From the NCBI RefSeq assembly GCF_024138165.1, contig NZ_CP100000.1, positions 2,666,001 through 2,730,000 on the forward strand: 64,000 nucleotides of DNA. The letters run 5' to 3'. Shown in pieces: positions 1 to 8,137 of this stretch. Both the position numbers and the translations under genes were made by a program. Source of the stretch: Halorussus vallis (GTDB taxonomy: Archaea > Halobacteriota > Halobacteria > Halobacteriales > Haladaptataceae). The notes below the pieces were generated by a model. That model saw only the letters and a program-made list of their open reading frames with translations. It was not told the origin of the DNA and did no database searches. Numbering within the stretch: position 1 is the first letter of the stretch; each line of letters starts with the position of its first letter.

Positions 1-1
1 G

Positions 2-295
2 GTCTTCGTCGTCGGCTTCGCCGCCCTCCACGCCTATCTGAACGAGGGCTACCTCCCGAGCGTCCTCCTCGGTTGGAGTCCGGCGTACGGCAACCTCGCC
101 TGGACCCTCGGGTCGCCGACCGAGGTCGCGAACTACTACCTCGACCCCGCCGCGGCGTTCGAACGCACGTTTCCGGAGGCGTTCGTCCTCGCGACGTGCG
201 GATTCGTCCTGGGGGTCGGCTTTCGCTGGGTTCGAAGGCGGCGCGGCCACGTCGTATCGCCATCGGAATCGGACGAAGTGCAGTCTGCAGGTTGA
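2..295 (+). CDS. Membrane protein, C-terminal fragment (5' end outside window)
   Basis: An open frame runs from the window edge (first codon at base 2) to a TGA at 293-295, giving 97 residues of a protein that begins upstream. It opens with a hydrophobic stretch (VFVVGFAALHAYL), has a soluble segment with an NYYLD motif, then a second hydrophobic segment (AFVLATCGFVLGVGF) followed at once by RWVRRRR. That positive patch suggests the C-terminus faces the cytoplasm. No family could be recognised from this piece. Confidence 0.7.
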   Translation, partial: VFVVGFAALHAYLNEGYLPSVLLGWSPAYGNLAWTLGSPTEVANYYLDPAAAFERTFPEAFVLATCGFVLGVGFRWVRRRRGHVVSPSESDEVQSAG

Positions 296-300
296 ATCCG

Positions 301-762
301 CTACGTTGCAGGTTCGTTCGCTGAACGTTCGTCGCGAATCGACTCCACCCATCTCTCGACACTGTACTCGTCGGCCCAGTTGATGTTCGGCGAGTTCTTC
401 TTCGACGGCTCTATTCGAAGCCCCATCGTCGTTTCGGGCGCTTCGGCTATCGGGACGACGAACGACTCCTCTATCGCCGGCGCGTAAACCGCGAACACGT
501 CCACCTGTCCATCGTATCCCTCCTTCTCGATGGCTCTGGTCAACGTCCCCGAACTCCGTGTTTCGAACTGGACTCGCCCATTCTCCAACCTCCCTGTTTT
601 TATCTGGACGCGGTGAAACTCCCCGCCTTCCTCGACCACGACATCGTATCGTTCGTTGTCACCGAAGGGTTCTAGTACTGCTAACCCTCGACGAACGAAT
701 TCGAAGATGATCGCCGCTTCGCTCCGCTGCCCTCGCTCTTTTGGATGGGTTCTCTCGCTCAC
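301..762 (-). CDS. PD-(D/E)XK endonuclease-like protein
   Basis: The 153-residue protein (counted from the GTG at 762) has the pattern of the small group-I-intron-type PD-(D/E)XK nuclease fold: an N-terminal helix with E15 (GQRSEAA), then D40 (YDVVV) and the Q53-x-K55 strand (VQIKTG). A longer ATG start at 834 is possible. I prefer GTG 762 because a TTTTTAG box lies about 29 bases before it and the nuclease fold begins right after. It stands alone, with no methylase or intron nearby, next to a tRNA carrying an att-like repeat, so it may be a mobile-element leftover or a repair nuclease. Fold fairly sure; biological role inferred. Confidence 0.65.
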   Translation of the reverse strand: MSERTHPKERGQRSEAAIIFEFVRRGLAVLEPFGDNERYDVVVEEGGEFHRVQIKTGRLENGRVQFETRSSGTLTRAIEKEGYDGQVDVFAVYAPAIEESFVVPIAEAPETTMGLRIEPSKKNSPNINWADEYSVERWVESIRDERSANEPAT

Positions 763-1010
763 GGTCGGAAAATAGTCGTTTCGACTAAAAATGATTGGAG
801 CTGGTTTCGACCATAAATTGTGGTTTCTGGGCAACAGCGATACGCTATTATCCTATTTCGAGCGCAACAGATTCAACAGTTACCCGCGACCCAGACGTTT
901 GGCAGTTGCTTCCAACCCAGATGATGCACTCGATTCACGGATTCCCGCGCACCCAGGTTCACCCCCTCCTTAGGTGTTTATACATCGACAGTATATACGA
1001 GAAGGTAGTC

Positions 1011-1196
1011 ATGTCGAGAAACAATGAACCTACGGTATTTGACAAAGGACACGGACCACTCTCCAGCCTCGACGAACGAGGCGGCGGTGTAGTCGGCGCC
1101 CTCGGTGGTGCCGCGCTCGGCTTCCGTGCCGGCGGGCCCGCCGGCGCACTCGGCGGCTGGGCAGTCGGCGAAGCAGTCCACGACCCGGACCGATAG
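1011..1196 (+). CDS. Small glycine-zipper protein
   Basis: This 61-residue protein has a polar N-terminus and then a glycine/alanine-rich segment (GGGVVGALGGAALGF, then GGPAGALGGWAVGEAV) with GxxxG spacing typical of glycine-zipper helices that pack in or on membranes. The start is set by a TTTATAC box at 977-983, about 30 bases before the ATG. The next small membrane gene begins two bases after the stop, so the pair is probably co-transcribed and perhaps co-functional. No family recognised. Confidence 0.6.
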   Translation: MSRNNEPTVFDKGHGPLSSLDERGGGVVGALGGAALGFRAGGPAGALGGWAVGEAVHDPDR

Positions 1197-1197
1197 C

Positions 1198-1386
1198 ATG
1201 GTCCGAGACAGCGTCAAAGCGCTCGCGATCGGCGTCATCATCATCGGTGTCGGGATGATTGCCGGTGGGTTCCAAGGAACGAGCATCGCGGTCCCCGCAG
1301 TCGAAGTCGGTGGTCAGCTCGTCCTAGTGGGATTCCTTGCGTTCATCGGCGGGGTTGCACTGGTCCGGCAGTGGGCCAAGGACTAA
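1198..1386 (+). CDS. Small two-helix membrane protein
   Basis: The 62-residue protein has two hydrophobic segments (ALAIGVIIIGVGMIAGGF and LVLVGFLAFIGGVALV) joined by a short loop, with a charged C-terminal tail (RQWAKD). The ATG lies two bases after the stop of the glycine-zipper gene, which points to translation from the same transcript. No domain recognised; a membrane partner of the upstream protein is an inference from spacing only. Confidence 0.6.
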   Translation: MVRDSVKALAIGVIIIGVGMIAGGFQGTSIAVPAVEVGGQLVLVGFLAFIGGVALVRQWAKD

Positions 1387-1470
1387 CCCCTCTGTTTCCT
1401 CTGTAACCCATAAACCGTGGTTTCTCCCGGTAGAATACCTAGCAGGTACTGTTCATCGAATTCCTCGTAG

Positions 1471-1495
1471 AAGCGGGCCAGGAGGGATTTGAACC
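1471..1495. repeat. Partial copy of the tRNA-Lys 3' end (att-like direct repeat)
   Basis: Bases 1471-1495 match 1595-1619 in the same orientation at 24 of 25 positions. The second copy is the 3' end of the tRNA-Lys gene (acceptor strand plus part of the T-arm) and three flanking bases. Haloarchaeal integrases commonly use tRNA 3' ends as attachment sites and leave such a copy at the far end of the element. Only about 100 bases lie between the copies: a CTCGCCgaaaGGCGAG hairpin (1511-1526), an inverted GTTCAAATCC piece (about 1534-1543) and a CGCTTTTCG/CGAAAAGCG inverted repeat (about 1564-1599). An element excised or decayed to a scar is the simplest reading. Confidence 0.6.
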
Positions 1496-1597
1496 ACCTG
1501 AAGACGCTTCCTCGCCGAAAGGCGAGAGTGCCTCTTCCGTCGTTCAAATCCAACCACGGCATCCGCTTTTCGTCACTCACTTCGTTCGTTCGAAAAG

Positions 1598-1710
1598 CGG
1601 GCCGGGAGGGATTTGAACCCCCGGCCGTCTGGTGTCTTCCACAACCACCCGAAACGGTGCGAGTAGTCGTGCTAAAAGCCAGACGCTCTGCCTAACTGAG
1701 CTACCGGCCC
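1598..1710 (-). tRNA. tRNA-Lys(UUU) with a 39-base archaeal intron
   Basis: Read on the minus strand, the acceptor stem GGGCCGG/CCGGCCC, D-arm, anticodon stem TCTGG/CCAGA with loop CTTTTAA, T-arm with TTCAAAT and discriminator G fold into a standard 74-base tRNA-Lys with anticodon TTT. Exon 1 is 1710-1673, the intron 1672-1634 and exon 2 1633-1598. The junction is a textbook bulge-helix-bulge: bulge UAG, central 4-bp helix CUUU:GAAG, bulge ACA, then intron helix CACGAC:GUUGUG. This puts the intron after position 37, the usual archaeal site, for removal by the tRNA splicing endonuclease. No CCA is encoded. Confidence 0.94.
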
Positions 1711-1806
1711 TCAATTTCCGGTTGCGTCCGCGAAGGTTAAACGTTTACTATCTGCGACCGGCCGCCATCCCGCAAAATTTACTCTCCGAGCCACTTTGAC
1801 TCGGGC

Positions 1807-3117
1807 ATGGACGAGGACTTCGCCGCACGCGACGCCGACTTCTGGGCGTTCGCCGAGAAACTGCTCGGGTTCGACACCACCGTCGGGAACGAAGCGCCCG
1901 CCAACCGGTGGTTCCGCGACACGCTGGACGAGATGGGCTTCGAAACCTACGAGTGGACCGCCGACGCCGAGGCGCTGGCGGCCCACTCGTCGTTCCCGGA
2001 CGACCCGGCCGAGATCGAGGCGGCCGACCGGCCGAGCGTCGGCGGCGTCCTCGAATTCGGCGACCCCGAGGCGGGGCGGACGCTGGTGCTGAACGGCCAC
2101 GTCGACGTGGTTCCGGCCGCCCGCGAGTCGTGGTCGTCAGACCCCTTCGACCCGGTCTGGAGCGAGGGAGAGACCGACGACGGTGAACGTCTGACCGCCC
2201 GCGGCGCGGCCGACATGAAGTGCGGACTTGCGGCGTGCGTCTTCGCCGCCGCGCACCTCCGGGACCTGCATGCCGACTCGGCGTCCGACTCGGACGCCGA
2301 GTCTGCGTCGAATCTGAACGGCCGCCTCGTGGTCGAGAGCGTCGTCGGCGAGGAGGAGGGCGGTATCGGCGCGGCCGCGTCGGCGCTGTCGAATCCTTAC
2401 CCCTTCGAGCGCGACGCGGCCATCATCGCGGAACCGACCGAACTCCGGCCCATCGTCGCCTCGGAGGGGTCGGTGATGAAGCGACTGCGCCTCTCGGGGC
2501 GGTCGGCCCACGCCGCCTCGCGATGGCGCGGCGTGGACGTGCTGCCGTACTTCGAGGAGATTCGGCGGGCGTTCATGGAACTGGAAGCCGAGCGCGGCGA
2601 GACGGTGACCCACCCGCTGTACGAGGAGTTCCCGGTGTCCTGGCCGGTCGTGTTCGGCCGGGTCGACGCGGGCGACTGGGCGTCGAGCGTCCCCGCCGAA
2701 CTCACCGCCGAACTGCGAATCGGCGTCGCCCCGGGCGAGACGGTCGCCGAGGTCGAGGCCCAGTTCGAGGACCGACTCGCCGAGATCGTCGCCGCCGACG
2801 AGTGGCTGGCAGAGCACCCTCCGGCGTTCGAGCGTTTCTCCATCCAGTTCGAGCCCTCCGAAATCGCCGCCGACGAACCGGTCGTCACCGCCCTCCAGGG
2901 CGCGATGGCCGAGAACGGTCTTTCAGACACCGAGGCGCGCGGCGCGACCTACGGCGCCGACGCCCGCCACTACATCGACGCCGGCATCCCGACCGTGATG
3001 TTCGGTCCCGGCACCATCGAGCAGGCCCACTTCCCCGACGAGTCCATCGTCTGGTCCGAGGTGCTGACCGCCGGTGAGGTGCTGGCTGGTGCGGCACGCG
3101 AGTTCTTGCGGGGGTGA
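1807..3117 (+). CDS. M20 family metallopeptidase (ArgE/DapE/ACY1-like deacylase)
   Basis: A 436-residue cytoplasmic enzyme with all M20 metal-site signatures: NGHVDVVP (H98, D100), ARGAADMKCG (bridging D136), GEEEGG (catalytic E and metal-binding E at 182-184), IIAEPTE, and a C-terminal GPGTIEQAHFPDE segment with the last metal-binding His. The family hydrolyses N-acyl amino acids or small peptides; the substrate cannot be told from sequence. An acidic Ser/Asp insert (about residues 155-170) between the metal motifs looks like a haloarchaeal surface loop. It follows the tRNA-Lys gene and appears monocistronic. Confidence 0.9.
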   Translation: MDEDFAARDADFWAFAEKLLGFDTTVGNEAPANRWFRDTLDEMGFETYEWTADAEALAAHSSFPDDPAEIEAADRPSVGGVLEFGDPEAGRTLVLNGHVDVVPAARESWSSDPFDPVWSEGETDDGERLTARGAADMKCGLAACVFAAAHLRDLHADSASDSDAESASNLNGRLVVESVVGEEEGGIGAAASALSNPYPFERDAAIIAEPTELRPIVASEGSVMKRLRLSGRSAHAASRWRGVDVLPYFEEIRRAFMELEAERGETVTHPLYEEFPVSWPVVFGRVDAGDWASSVPAELTAELRIGVAPGETVAEVEAQFEDRLAEIVAADEWLAEHPPAFERFSIQFEPSEIAADEPVVTALQGAMAENGLSDTEARGATYGADARHYIDAGIPTVMFGPGTIEQAHFPDESIVWSEVLTAGEVLAGAAREFLRG

Positions 3118-3512
3118 GTGGCTTCGGGAGTCCGCGTTCTGCGGGCTTCGCCAGCGACCTCCGCCGCCGGAGAGCGACTTGTACGATGACGATGAAACCG
3201 CACTACGACCGCGACCGCGACAGCGACCGCAACGCAGACCGCGACCGCAGCGCAAACTGCGACTCGCACGACGCAACTGAGCATCTGCACCGCGACAGCC
3301 GCACGCCTCCCCAGCCGACTCCTTCGTGCCCTTTGGGCACTCAGTCGTCCCTCGCGCGTTTTGGCGTGCCACGGAGGGCACGCCAGCGCGCGCCGTAAGC
3401 AAATATCCGAACTCGCACATCTCCACAGCCGGCGTGGCGCGCGGACTTTCGAGGTGGTCCTCGTGCCGGTTACCGCGGTTCGGAACGAGCAACCACTAGA
3501 CGCGAAAAGAGT
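3118..3512. other. Intergenic region with CGACCG-type tandem repeats and hairpins
   Basis: No convincing gene lies between these convergent genes. About 3200-3290 is a degenerate tandem repeat of six-base GACCGC-like units. Two short inverted repeats follow: GTGCCCTTTGGGCAC at 3326-3340 and GGCGTGCC/GGCACGCC at 3363-3384. They sit where terminators for both flanking genes are expected. The open frames seen here are repeat artefacts. Confidence 0.6.
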
Positions 3513-4265
3513 TCACGAGAGCCATTCGTCGAGCGCGTCGGCAACGACCTCCTCGGGCTCTTTGCCCTCCATCGCGGCCGCCCGGCGGAGTTGCCGATAC
3601 GTGTCGCTGGGGAGCGAGAGCGTCAACTCGCCCGGCGTCACGCCCTGTTCCGAAAGCGCCCGCTCGACCGGCGTGCCGCCGTTGACCGCGCTGGCGACCG
3701 AGCGCACCTCTCGCACGGTGAGGTCGCCGTCCAACACTGCCCAGGCGAGCTGAAAGCGGTCCTCGCCGCCGACGCGGGCGATGTGCTTGGCGGCGGTCGG
3801 CGCGATGTGACCCATGGCGACGTACCGCCGGATGGACTCGGGCAGGTCGTGGACCCGCGCCCACTTCCGGATGAACGCGACGGTCACCTCTGGACCGGCG
3901 CGCTCGGCCGCAGCCTTGTACGACCCCGCCCCGCGCACCAGCGCCGCGCAGGCAGCTGCGCCCCGGAGCATGAACACGTTGTCCTCGTCCCCCGCGGTGT
4001 TGGTCGCGAACTGCCGCACCGTCTCGGCGGCCTCGGCCACGCTCTCCTCGTCGGTGGGGTCGAACGCCTTGGCCTCCTGGGCGCGCCTGCCAGTGACCGC
4101 CTCGTCGCCGCGCACCACCGGTTGCCCGACGGGCGACTCGCGGTCGGTCGGCGGGCCTTCGCCCCGGGACGGCGGCCGTTCTTCGCGGGTCGACGACCCT
4201 CCCTCGCGGGGCGGGCCGTCCTCCCGGTCGGCCCGCCGACGGTCGTCGCGTTCGTCTCGACTCAT
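3513..4265 (-). CDS. ParB/HTH-like haloarchaeal protein (resembles DUF7119)
   Basis: The protein is 250 residues. The first ~60 are a disordered Arg/Glu/Ser/Pro tail. Then follows a helical domain with FMLRGAAACAALVRGAG, a helix-turn-helix-like stretch (SYKAAAERAG...VTVAFIRKWARVHDLPESIR) and AMGHIAPTAAKHIARV, which recalls ParB-type DNA-binding domains. The C-terminus (ELTLSLPSDTYRQLRRAA) looks like a ribbon-helix-helix segment. A DNA-binding role is inferred. The ATG at 4265 is chosen because the reading frame further upstream only mirrors the opposite strand. The DUF assignment is from memory. Confidence 0.75.
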   Translation of the reverse strand: MSRDERDDRRRADREDGPPREGGSSTREERPPSRGEGPPTDRESPVGQPVVRGDEAVTGRRAQEAKAFDPTDEESVAEAAETVRQFATNTAGDEDNVFMLRGAAACAALVRGAGSYKAAAERAGPEVTVAFIRKWARVHDLPESIRRYVAMGHIAPTAAKHIARVGGEDRFQLAWAVLDGDLTVREVRSVASAVNGGTPVERALSEQGVTPGELTLSLPSDTYRQLRRAAAMEGKEPEEVVADALDEWLS

Positions 4266-4424
4266 CGTCCAGTCAGTCGCATCCCGTCGGCAAAAGTCCG
4301 TGGGTCCGGTTCGAGCCCGCAGTATTCGCCGGAGACTCGGAGACGCCCGCCGGGCGGAACGCCGACAGGTCACGGCGCGGCGACAACTGCTTTTCCCGTC
4401 GGGGTCCTTCGGCTCGTGAGAACC

Positions 4425-4577
4425 ATGCGACTCGGACCCTTCCGCCGTTTGACCGAGAGGCTTCGCAGCGACGCCGAGGGAACCTACGTCTGCACGCTCT
4501 GCGGCGCGCGGTTCGACGACGGGCGGGTCGTCTGCCCGAAGTGCCGGGGGTTCGTGGTTTCGGCGGACGACGACTGA
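4425..4577 (+). CDS. Small zinc-ribbon protein
   Basis: A 50-residue protein with two CxxC knuckles (CTLCGARF and CPKCRGF) separated by 13 residues, which would bind one zinc ion. Haloarchaea carry many such mini-proteins, mostly of unknown role in nucleic-acid or protein binding. Its stop codon lies inside a perfect hairpin that probably ends the transcript. Confidence 0.75.
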   Translation: MRLGPFRRLTERLRSDAEGTYVCTLCGARFDDGRVVCPKCRGFVVSADDD

Positions 4578-4606
4578 GCGTCGGCGCGTCGCGCCGACGC
4601 TCAGTC
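4572..4606 (+). terminator. Perfect hairpin, terminator-like
   Basis: Seventeen-base arms (starting GACTGAGCGTCGGCGCG) with a single-base spacer form a perfect inverted repeat overlapping the stop codon of the zinc-ribbon gene. No strong T-tract follows. The position suggests transcript 3'-end formation or protection. Confidence 0.5.
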
Positions 4607-4688
4607 GTTCGAATCGACGCTCGTCGTCCGACGCGCCCCGTTCGACTCGACCCCGGGATTTCTGTGTCCCGAGTCCGTACGTCGCTCC

Positions 4689-5651
4689 ATGGCTCGACAG
4701 GGAGACGAAGCGTGGCGAGCGATGCCCGACCAGGACGGGAAAGTGACGGTCGTCACCGGCGCGAACACCGGCCTCGGCTTCGAAGCGACGCGCGCGTTCG
4801 CCCACAAGGGCGCCCACGTCGTGATGGCGTGTCGCGACACGGACAAGGCGGCCGACGCGAGACACGACATCGAGCGAGAGGGGCCTCGCGGGTCGCTCGA
4901 AGTGGCGACGCTCGACCTCGCCGACCTCGAATCGGTCGAGGCGTTCGCCGAGGAGTTCCGGACCGACCACGAGGACCTGCACGTCCTCTGCAACAACGCC
5001 GGCGTGATGGCGATTCCGCGGAGCGAAACCGCGGACGGCTTCGAGACCCAGTTCGGCGTCAACCACCTCGGCCACTTCGCGCTGACCGGCCGCCTGTTCG
5101 ACCGCCTGCGCGAAACCCCCGGCGAGACGCGCGTGATCACCCAGAGTAGCGGCCTCCACGAGAACGGCGACATCGACTTCGCCGACCTCCAGGGCGAGCG
5201 CTCCTACGACCCCTGGGACGCCTACGCCCAGAGCAAACTGGCGAACGTCCTGTTCGCCTACGAACTCGACCGCCGCCTGCGGGCCGCCGGGGTCGCCGAC
5301 GTGGCGAGCGTCGCCTGCCACCCGGGGTACGCCGCCACCGACCTCCAGCGCCGCGGCCCCGAGAAATCGGGGTCGACGGTCCGGCTGTGGGCGATGAAGG
5401 CCGCGAACGCCGTGCTGGCCCAGAGCGCCGAGAAAGGCGCGCTCCCGATGCTGTACGCCGCCACCGCCGACGCCGTCGACGGCGGCGACTACGTCGGTCC
5501 CGGCGGCTTCCGGAACATGCGCGGACTCCCCGAGATACAGGCGTCCAGCGACCGGTCGTACGACCGCGACCTCGCGGCGCGACTCTGGGAGGTTTCAGAG
5601 GACCTGACCGGCGCGCGTTACGACCTCGAAGCCGCGCCGACGGCCGAGTAG
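4689..5651 (+). CDS. SDR-family oxidoreductase (retinol-dehydrogenase-like)
   Basis: A 320-residue short-chain dehydrogenase with TGANTGLG (23-30) for NAD(P) binding, a D77-L-A-D motif, CNNAG (101-105), the catalytic Ser in TQSSGLH, and YAQSK with Y179 and K183. Together these are the complete Ser-Tyr-Lys catalytic set. The C-terminal half resembles WW-oxidoreductase/retinol-dehydrogenase SDRs, which act on lipid-like alcohols or ketones; the substrate here is unknown. An alternative ATG at 4722 (MPDQDGKV) would remove an 11-residue leader and fits the family start better. Confidence 0.9.
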   Translation: MARQGDEAWRAMPDQDGKVTVVTGANTGLGFEATRAFAHKGAHVVMACRDTDKAADARHDIEREGPRGSLEVATLDLADLESVEAFAEEFRTDHEDLHVLCNNAGVMAIPRSETADGFETQFGVNHLGHFALTGRLFDRLRETPGETRVITQSSGLHENGDIDFADLQGERSYDPWDAYAQSKLANVLFAYELDRRLRAAGVADVASVACHPGYAATDLQRRGPEKSGSTVRLWAMKAANAVLAQSAEKGALPMLYAATADAVDGGDYVGPGGFRNMRGLPEIQASSDRSYDRDLAARLWEVSEDLTGARYDLEAAPTAE

Positions 5652-5802
5652 TCGGTTCGACGACCGCCCGTGAAACCGGCACGTGCTGGCCGAGTAGCCG
5701 GGGCACGACCGCCGAGTCGTCGTCGCGCGACGACCGAGCGCCGCCGACACTTTCACTCCCTGCGAAGGTTTTTGTAGCGTCGGGCACCGAACTCCTCCCA
5801 TC

Positions 5803-6606
5803 ATGGAGACGACCGATTTCGACCCGGTCGCGTGCCCCGCGGCCGACTGCGACTACGAGGACGCGGTTCGCGACGTGGCCGCCCACGTCAGCCGTGCCGA
5901 GGACGACGGCCATTCGTGGGACCAACTCGGCTACGACGGCGCGCGCGACTTCGTGATGACCGAAAAACAGCGCCAGATGGACGGCGGGAGTGGCGGGCAG
6001 GCGGCCGACGGAGGAACGGCCGGCACCGCCGGAAGCGCCGGGTCCGGGCGGTCGCCCGCGGCCGCGGGCGACCACCCGGACGGATTCGGCGACGAGGGGG
6101 ACGCCGAACCGTTCGAACTCGGCTTCGAGGAGGACGCGCTGGTACTGCTCGAACTCGTCCACGACTCGGAGTTCGAGACGCTCGACGACCTCGACCGCTC
6201 GGACCTCGTGGATCTCTACACCCTGCTGTCGGACCTCAAGAGCGCGGCCGACGACGCCCGCAAGGAGGTCCGCGACGAACTCAACCGCCAGATACCGGAC
6301 GACGGGACGATTCCGGCGCGCCTCGGAAGCGTCCGGCGCTACACCTACAACCGCCGGAGTCTCAAGGACGAGCAGACGGTCAGGTCGGAACTCCAGCGCG
6401 CCGGCGTCGACCCCGACGCCGTCCGGACCTTCGACACGAGCAAGCTCAAGCAGGCCGCCGAGGACGGCCACCTCGACGAGGAGGCCGTCTTCGACTTCGA
6501 GGAGCGCACCCGCCTCCAGAAGGCCGATGCGAACCCCGAACAGCGCCGTCGGCGCTTCGAGGGCCTGTCGCCGGACCTGCGCTCGCTCGTGGAAGACGAC
6601 GACTGA
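5803..6606 (+). CDS. Hypothetical protein with N-terminal C2H2-like finger
   Basis: The 267-residue protein opens with C11-x4-C16-x11-H28-x8-H37, a plausible zinc finger. A Gly/Ala linker (about 55-90) follows, then a helical acidic domain (about 100-155) and a basic patch (SVRRYTYNRRSLKDEQ) leading into another helical domain. The finger plus the Arg/Tyr patch suggest nucleic-acid binding, but no family was recognised. It stands alone, convergent with the DUF4397 gene downstream. Confidence 0.65.
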   Translation: METTDFDPVACPAADCDYEDAVRDVAAHVSRAEDDGHSWDQLGYDGARDFVMTEKQRQMDGGSGGQAADGGTAGTAGSAGSGRSPAAAGDHPDGFGDEGDAEPFELGFEEDALVLLELVHDSEFETLDDLDRSDLVDLYTLLSDLKSAADDARKEVRDELNRQIPDDGTIPARLGSVRRYTYNRRSLKDEQTVRSELQRAGVDPDAVRTFDTSKLKQAAEDGHLDEEAVFDFEERTRLQKADANPEQRRRRFEGLSPDLRSLVEDDD

Positions 6607-6654
6607 CGAGTCCCGCACTCGCGGCGACGCGCCGACCCCGGACCGAGTCCGGGA

Positions 6655-7992
6655 CTATCCGCATCCGAGGTGCTTGCGGAGCGCCTTCGTCTCCGGCTGG
6701 ATGTCGTTCAGCGCGGTTTCGCTCACACCCTTGCCCTTGTTCGCGCCCAGTAGGTCGAGGAACTCTTTCAGCGTCGCGCAGGCCGCGGTCGTCTCGCCGG
6801 CGTCGATGCCGGCCTCGGCGTCGTCGAGCAGGGCGTTCAGGTCGGTCGCGATCGGCTGGTCGATGTCCCCGGAGAGCTGATACCGGTCGACCAGGTCGTA
6901 CTGTCGCGCCACCGTGGTCCGCTCAACCTCGACCGGCACGGTGACCGTGGCTTCGGTTCCGAGGCTCTCCGGGTTGGCCGCGATGCGCACGTCGTAGCTG
7001 TCCGGCGGGACGTCGGCCGCCACCCGCAGCGTCGCCGTGGTCGTTCCGCCCTCGGCGAAGGCTCGGTCGACGCTGTTGTCCACGATGGTTATCCCGTCGG
7101 TGGGCGGGTCGACCCGGTCTATCGACAGTCCGGTGACGAACCCGTCGGGGTCCGTCGCGCCGACCTCGGCTTCGACCGCGTTCGTCTCGGTCACCTCGAC
7201 CGGTTCGTAGAGGAACGTAATCGGCTCGTTCCGGTCCGAGACGGACACTGGCTCCTGGGGCGCGCCGACGGAGTCCGTCTCGTCGCCGCCCGGATACACC
7301 TCGAACGCCTGTACGAGTATCCACTTGCTCTCGTCGACGCCGGAGTCGGACGCGGCCTCGTAGTTGTTGTCGCTCGGGATGTTCAGCGGTCCGGGGTCGC
7401 CGACGACGTAGCAGACGTACGTCGTCTCTATCTCGAGTTCGAGGTCGCGCTCGATGGTGACGACCTCGCCGTCGACGAACACCTCCATCAGGTAGTCGCT
7501 CTCGGTGACGTCCGTGGCCTCCTGCCACTGGCCGCGTCCGAGCGTGCCGCTCCGGGGGTCGTCCGGAATTCGGGGCGTCTCGCCGTTCTGGGAGATGCGC
7601 CAGTCTATCTCCTCGTGCAGGGAGTTGTGCCTGACGACGAATCGCGCGTCGGTCGACGGCGAGTAGTCGTTCCGGTATATCGACAGTCGGTACTCGAAAT
7701 CCCCGACCCGGTGGAGAACCGCAGAGTAGCTATCGCCCTCGGTGAGGTCGACGGAGGCCGAGGCGAGTACCTCCCCGTTCGGGTCGTCCTTGGGTCTGAC
7801 TTCGAAGGTGTAGGTTCCGTACGGCCGGTCGGCGGTGCCGTCGATACCGAGTTCCGGCCCGATGCTCAGCGGCTTGACGTCGTCGATGTACGGTACGTCG
7901 GCGTAGTTGACGTACACGTCGACGGCCCTGCCGGTGCCGTTGACCATCCAGCAGCGCGCCTTCTCCGTCGGCATGTCCTTCTCGTCTACCAT
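6655..7992 (-). CDS. DUF4397-domain protein, copy 1
   Basis: The 445-residue protein starts with a DUF4397 domain (RCWMVNGTGRAVDVYVNY, about 13-110). Further beta-rich segments follow, then a C-terminal helical module (about 365-445) ending in MRKHLGCG-like residues (ALRKHLGCG). DUF4397 proteins are usually extracytoplasmic beta-sandwich proteins, but no signal peptide is present here. The ATG at 7992 is preferred since the frame upstream is unlike protein. It lies downstream of, and is homologous over its whole length to, the next gene, so the two are a tandem duplication. Confidence 0.8.
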   Translation of the reverse strand: MVDEKDMPTEKARCWMVNGTGRAVDVYVNYADVPYIDDVKPLSIGPELGIDGTADRPYGTYTFEVRPKDDPNGEVLASASVDLTEGDSYSAVLHRVGDFEYRLSIYRNDYSPSTDARFVVRHNSLHEEIDWRISQNGETPRIPDDPRSGTLGRGQWQEATDVTESDYLMEVFVDGEVVTIERDLELEIETTYVCYVVGDPGPLNIPSDNNYEAASDSGVDESKWILVQAFEVYPGGDETDSVGAPQEPVSVSDRNEPITFLYEPVEVTETNAVEAEVGATDPDGFVTGLSIDRVDPPTDGITIVDNSVDRAFAEGGTTTATLRVAADVPPDSYDVRIAANPESLGTEATVTVPVEVERTTVARQYDLVDRYQLSGDIDQPIATDLNALLDDAEAGIDAGETTAACATLKEFLDLLGANKGKGVSETALNDIQPETKALRKHLGCG

Positions 7993-8071
7993 CCGTGGTC
8001 GTCGCTCCGAGGTGCGGGGTGAAAAGCCGGCGAGACGCGATAGTTCGATATCAGATGCGGGGTGGTAGCCT

Positions 8072-8101
8072 CGCGGCCGGCGGGCAGGCCCGCCGGCCGC
8101 G
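8072..8101 (-). terminator. Perfect hairpin between the two DUF4397 genes
   Basis: Fourteen-base arms (CGCGGCCGGCGGGC and its complement) with a two-base spacer lie 36 bases after the stop of DUF4397 copy 2 and upstream of copy 1. This suggests the two copies are transcribed separately. Confidence 0.5.
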
Positions 8102-8137
8102 AGTGCCACCGCCCGCGGTCCGGATTTCGTGGCCGAC

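Noticed and set aside
1383-1580. 65-residue minus-strand frame beside tRNA-Lys
   Set aside because: It runs through the att-like repeat and hairpins; the residues come from tRNA-like DNA and the composition is not haloarchaeal.
3200-3290. Replication origin or iteron array
   Set aside because: The six-base GACCGC units are degenerate and continuous, without an AT-rich element or an orc1/cdc6 gene nearby.
3114-3398. Asp/Arg-rich repeat frame (DRDRDSDRNADRDR)
   Set aside because: It is the translation of a simple CGACCG-type DNA repeat between two convergent genes, with no start signal.
4265-5321. Extension of the ParB/HTH-like frame far upstream on the minus strand
   Set aside because: It is the mirror of the SDR gene; lack of stops is a GC-codon artefact. 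The ATG at 4265 is preferred.
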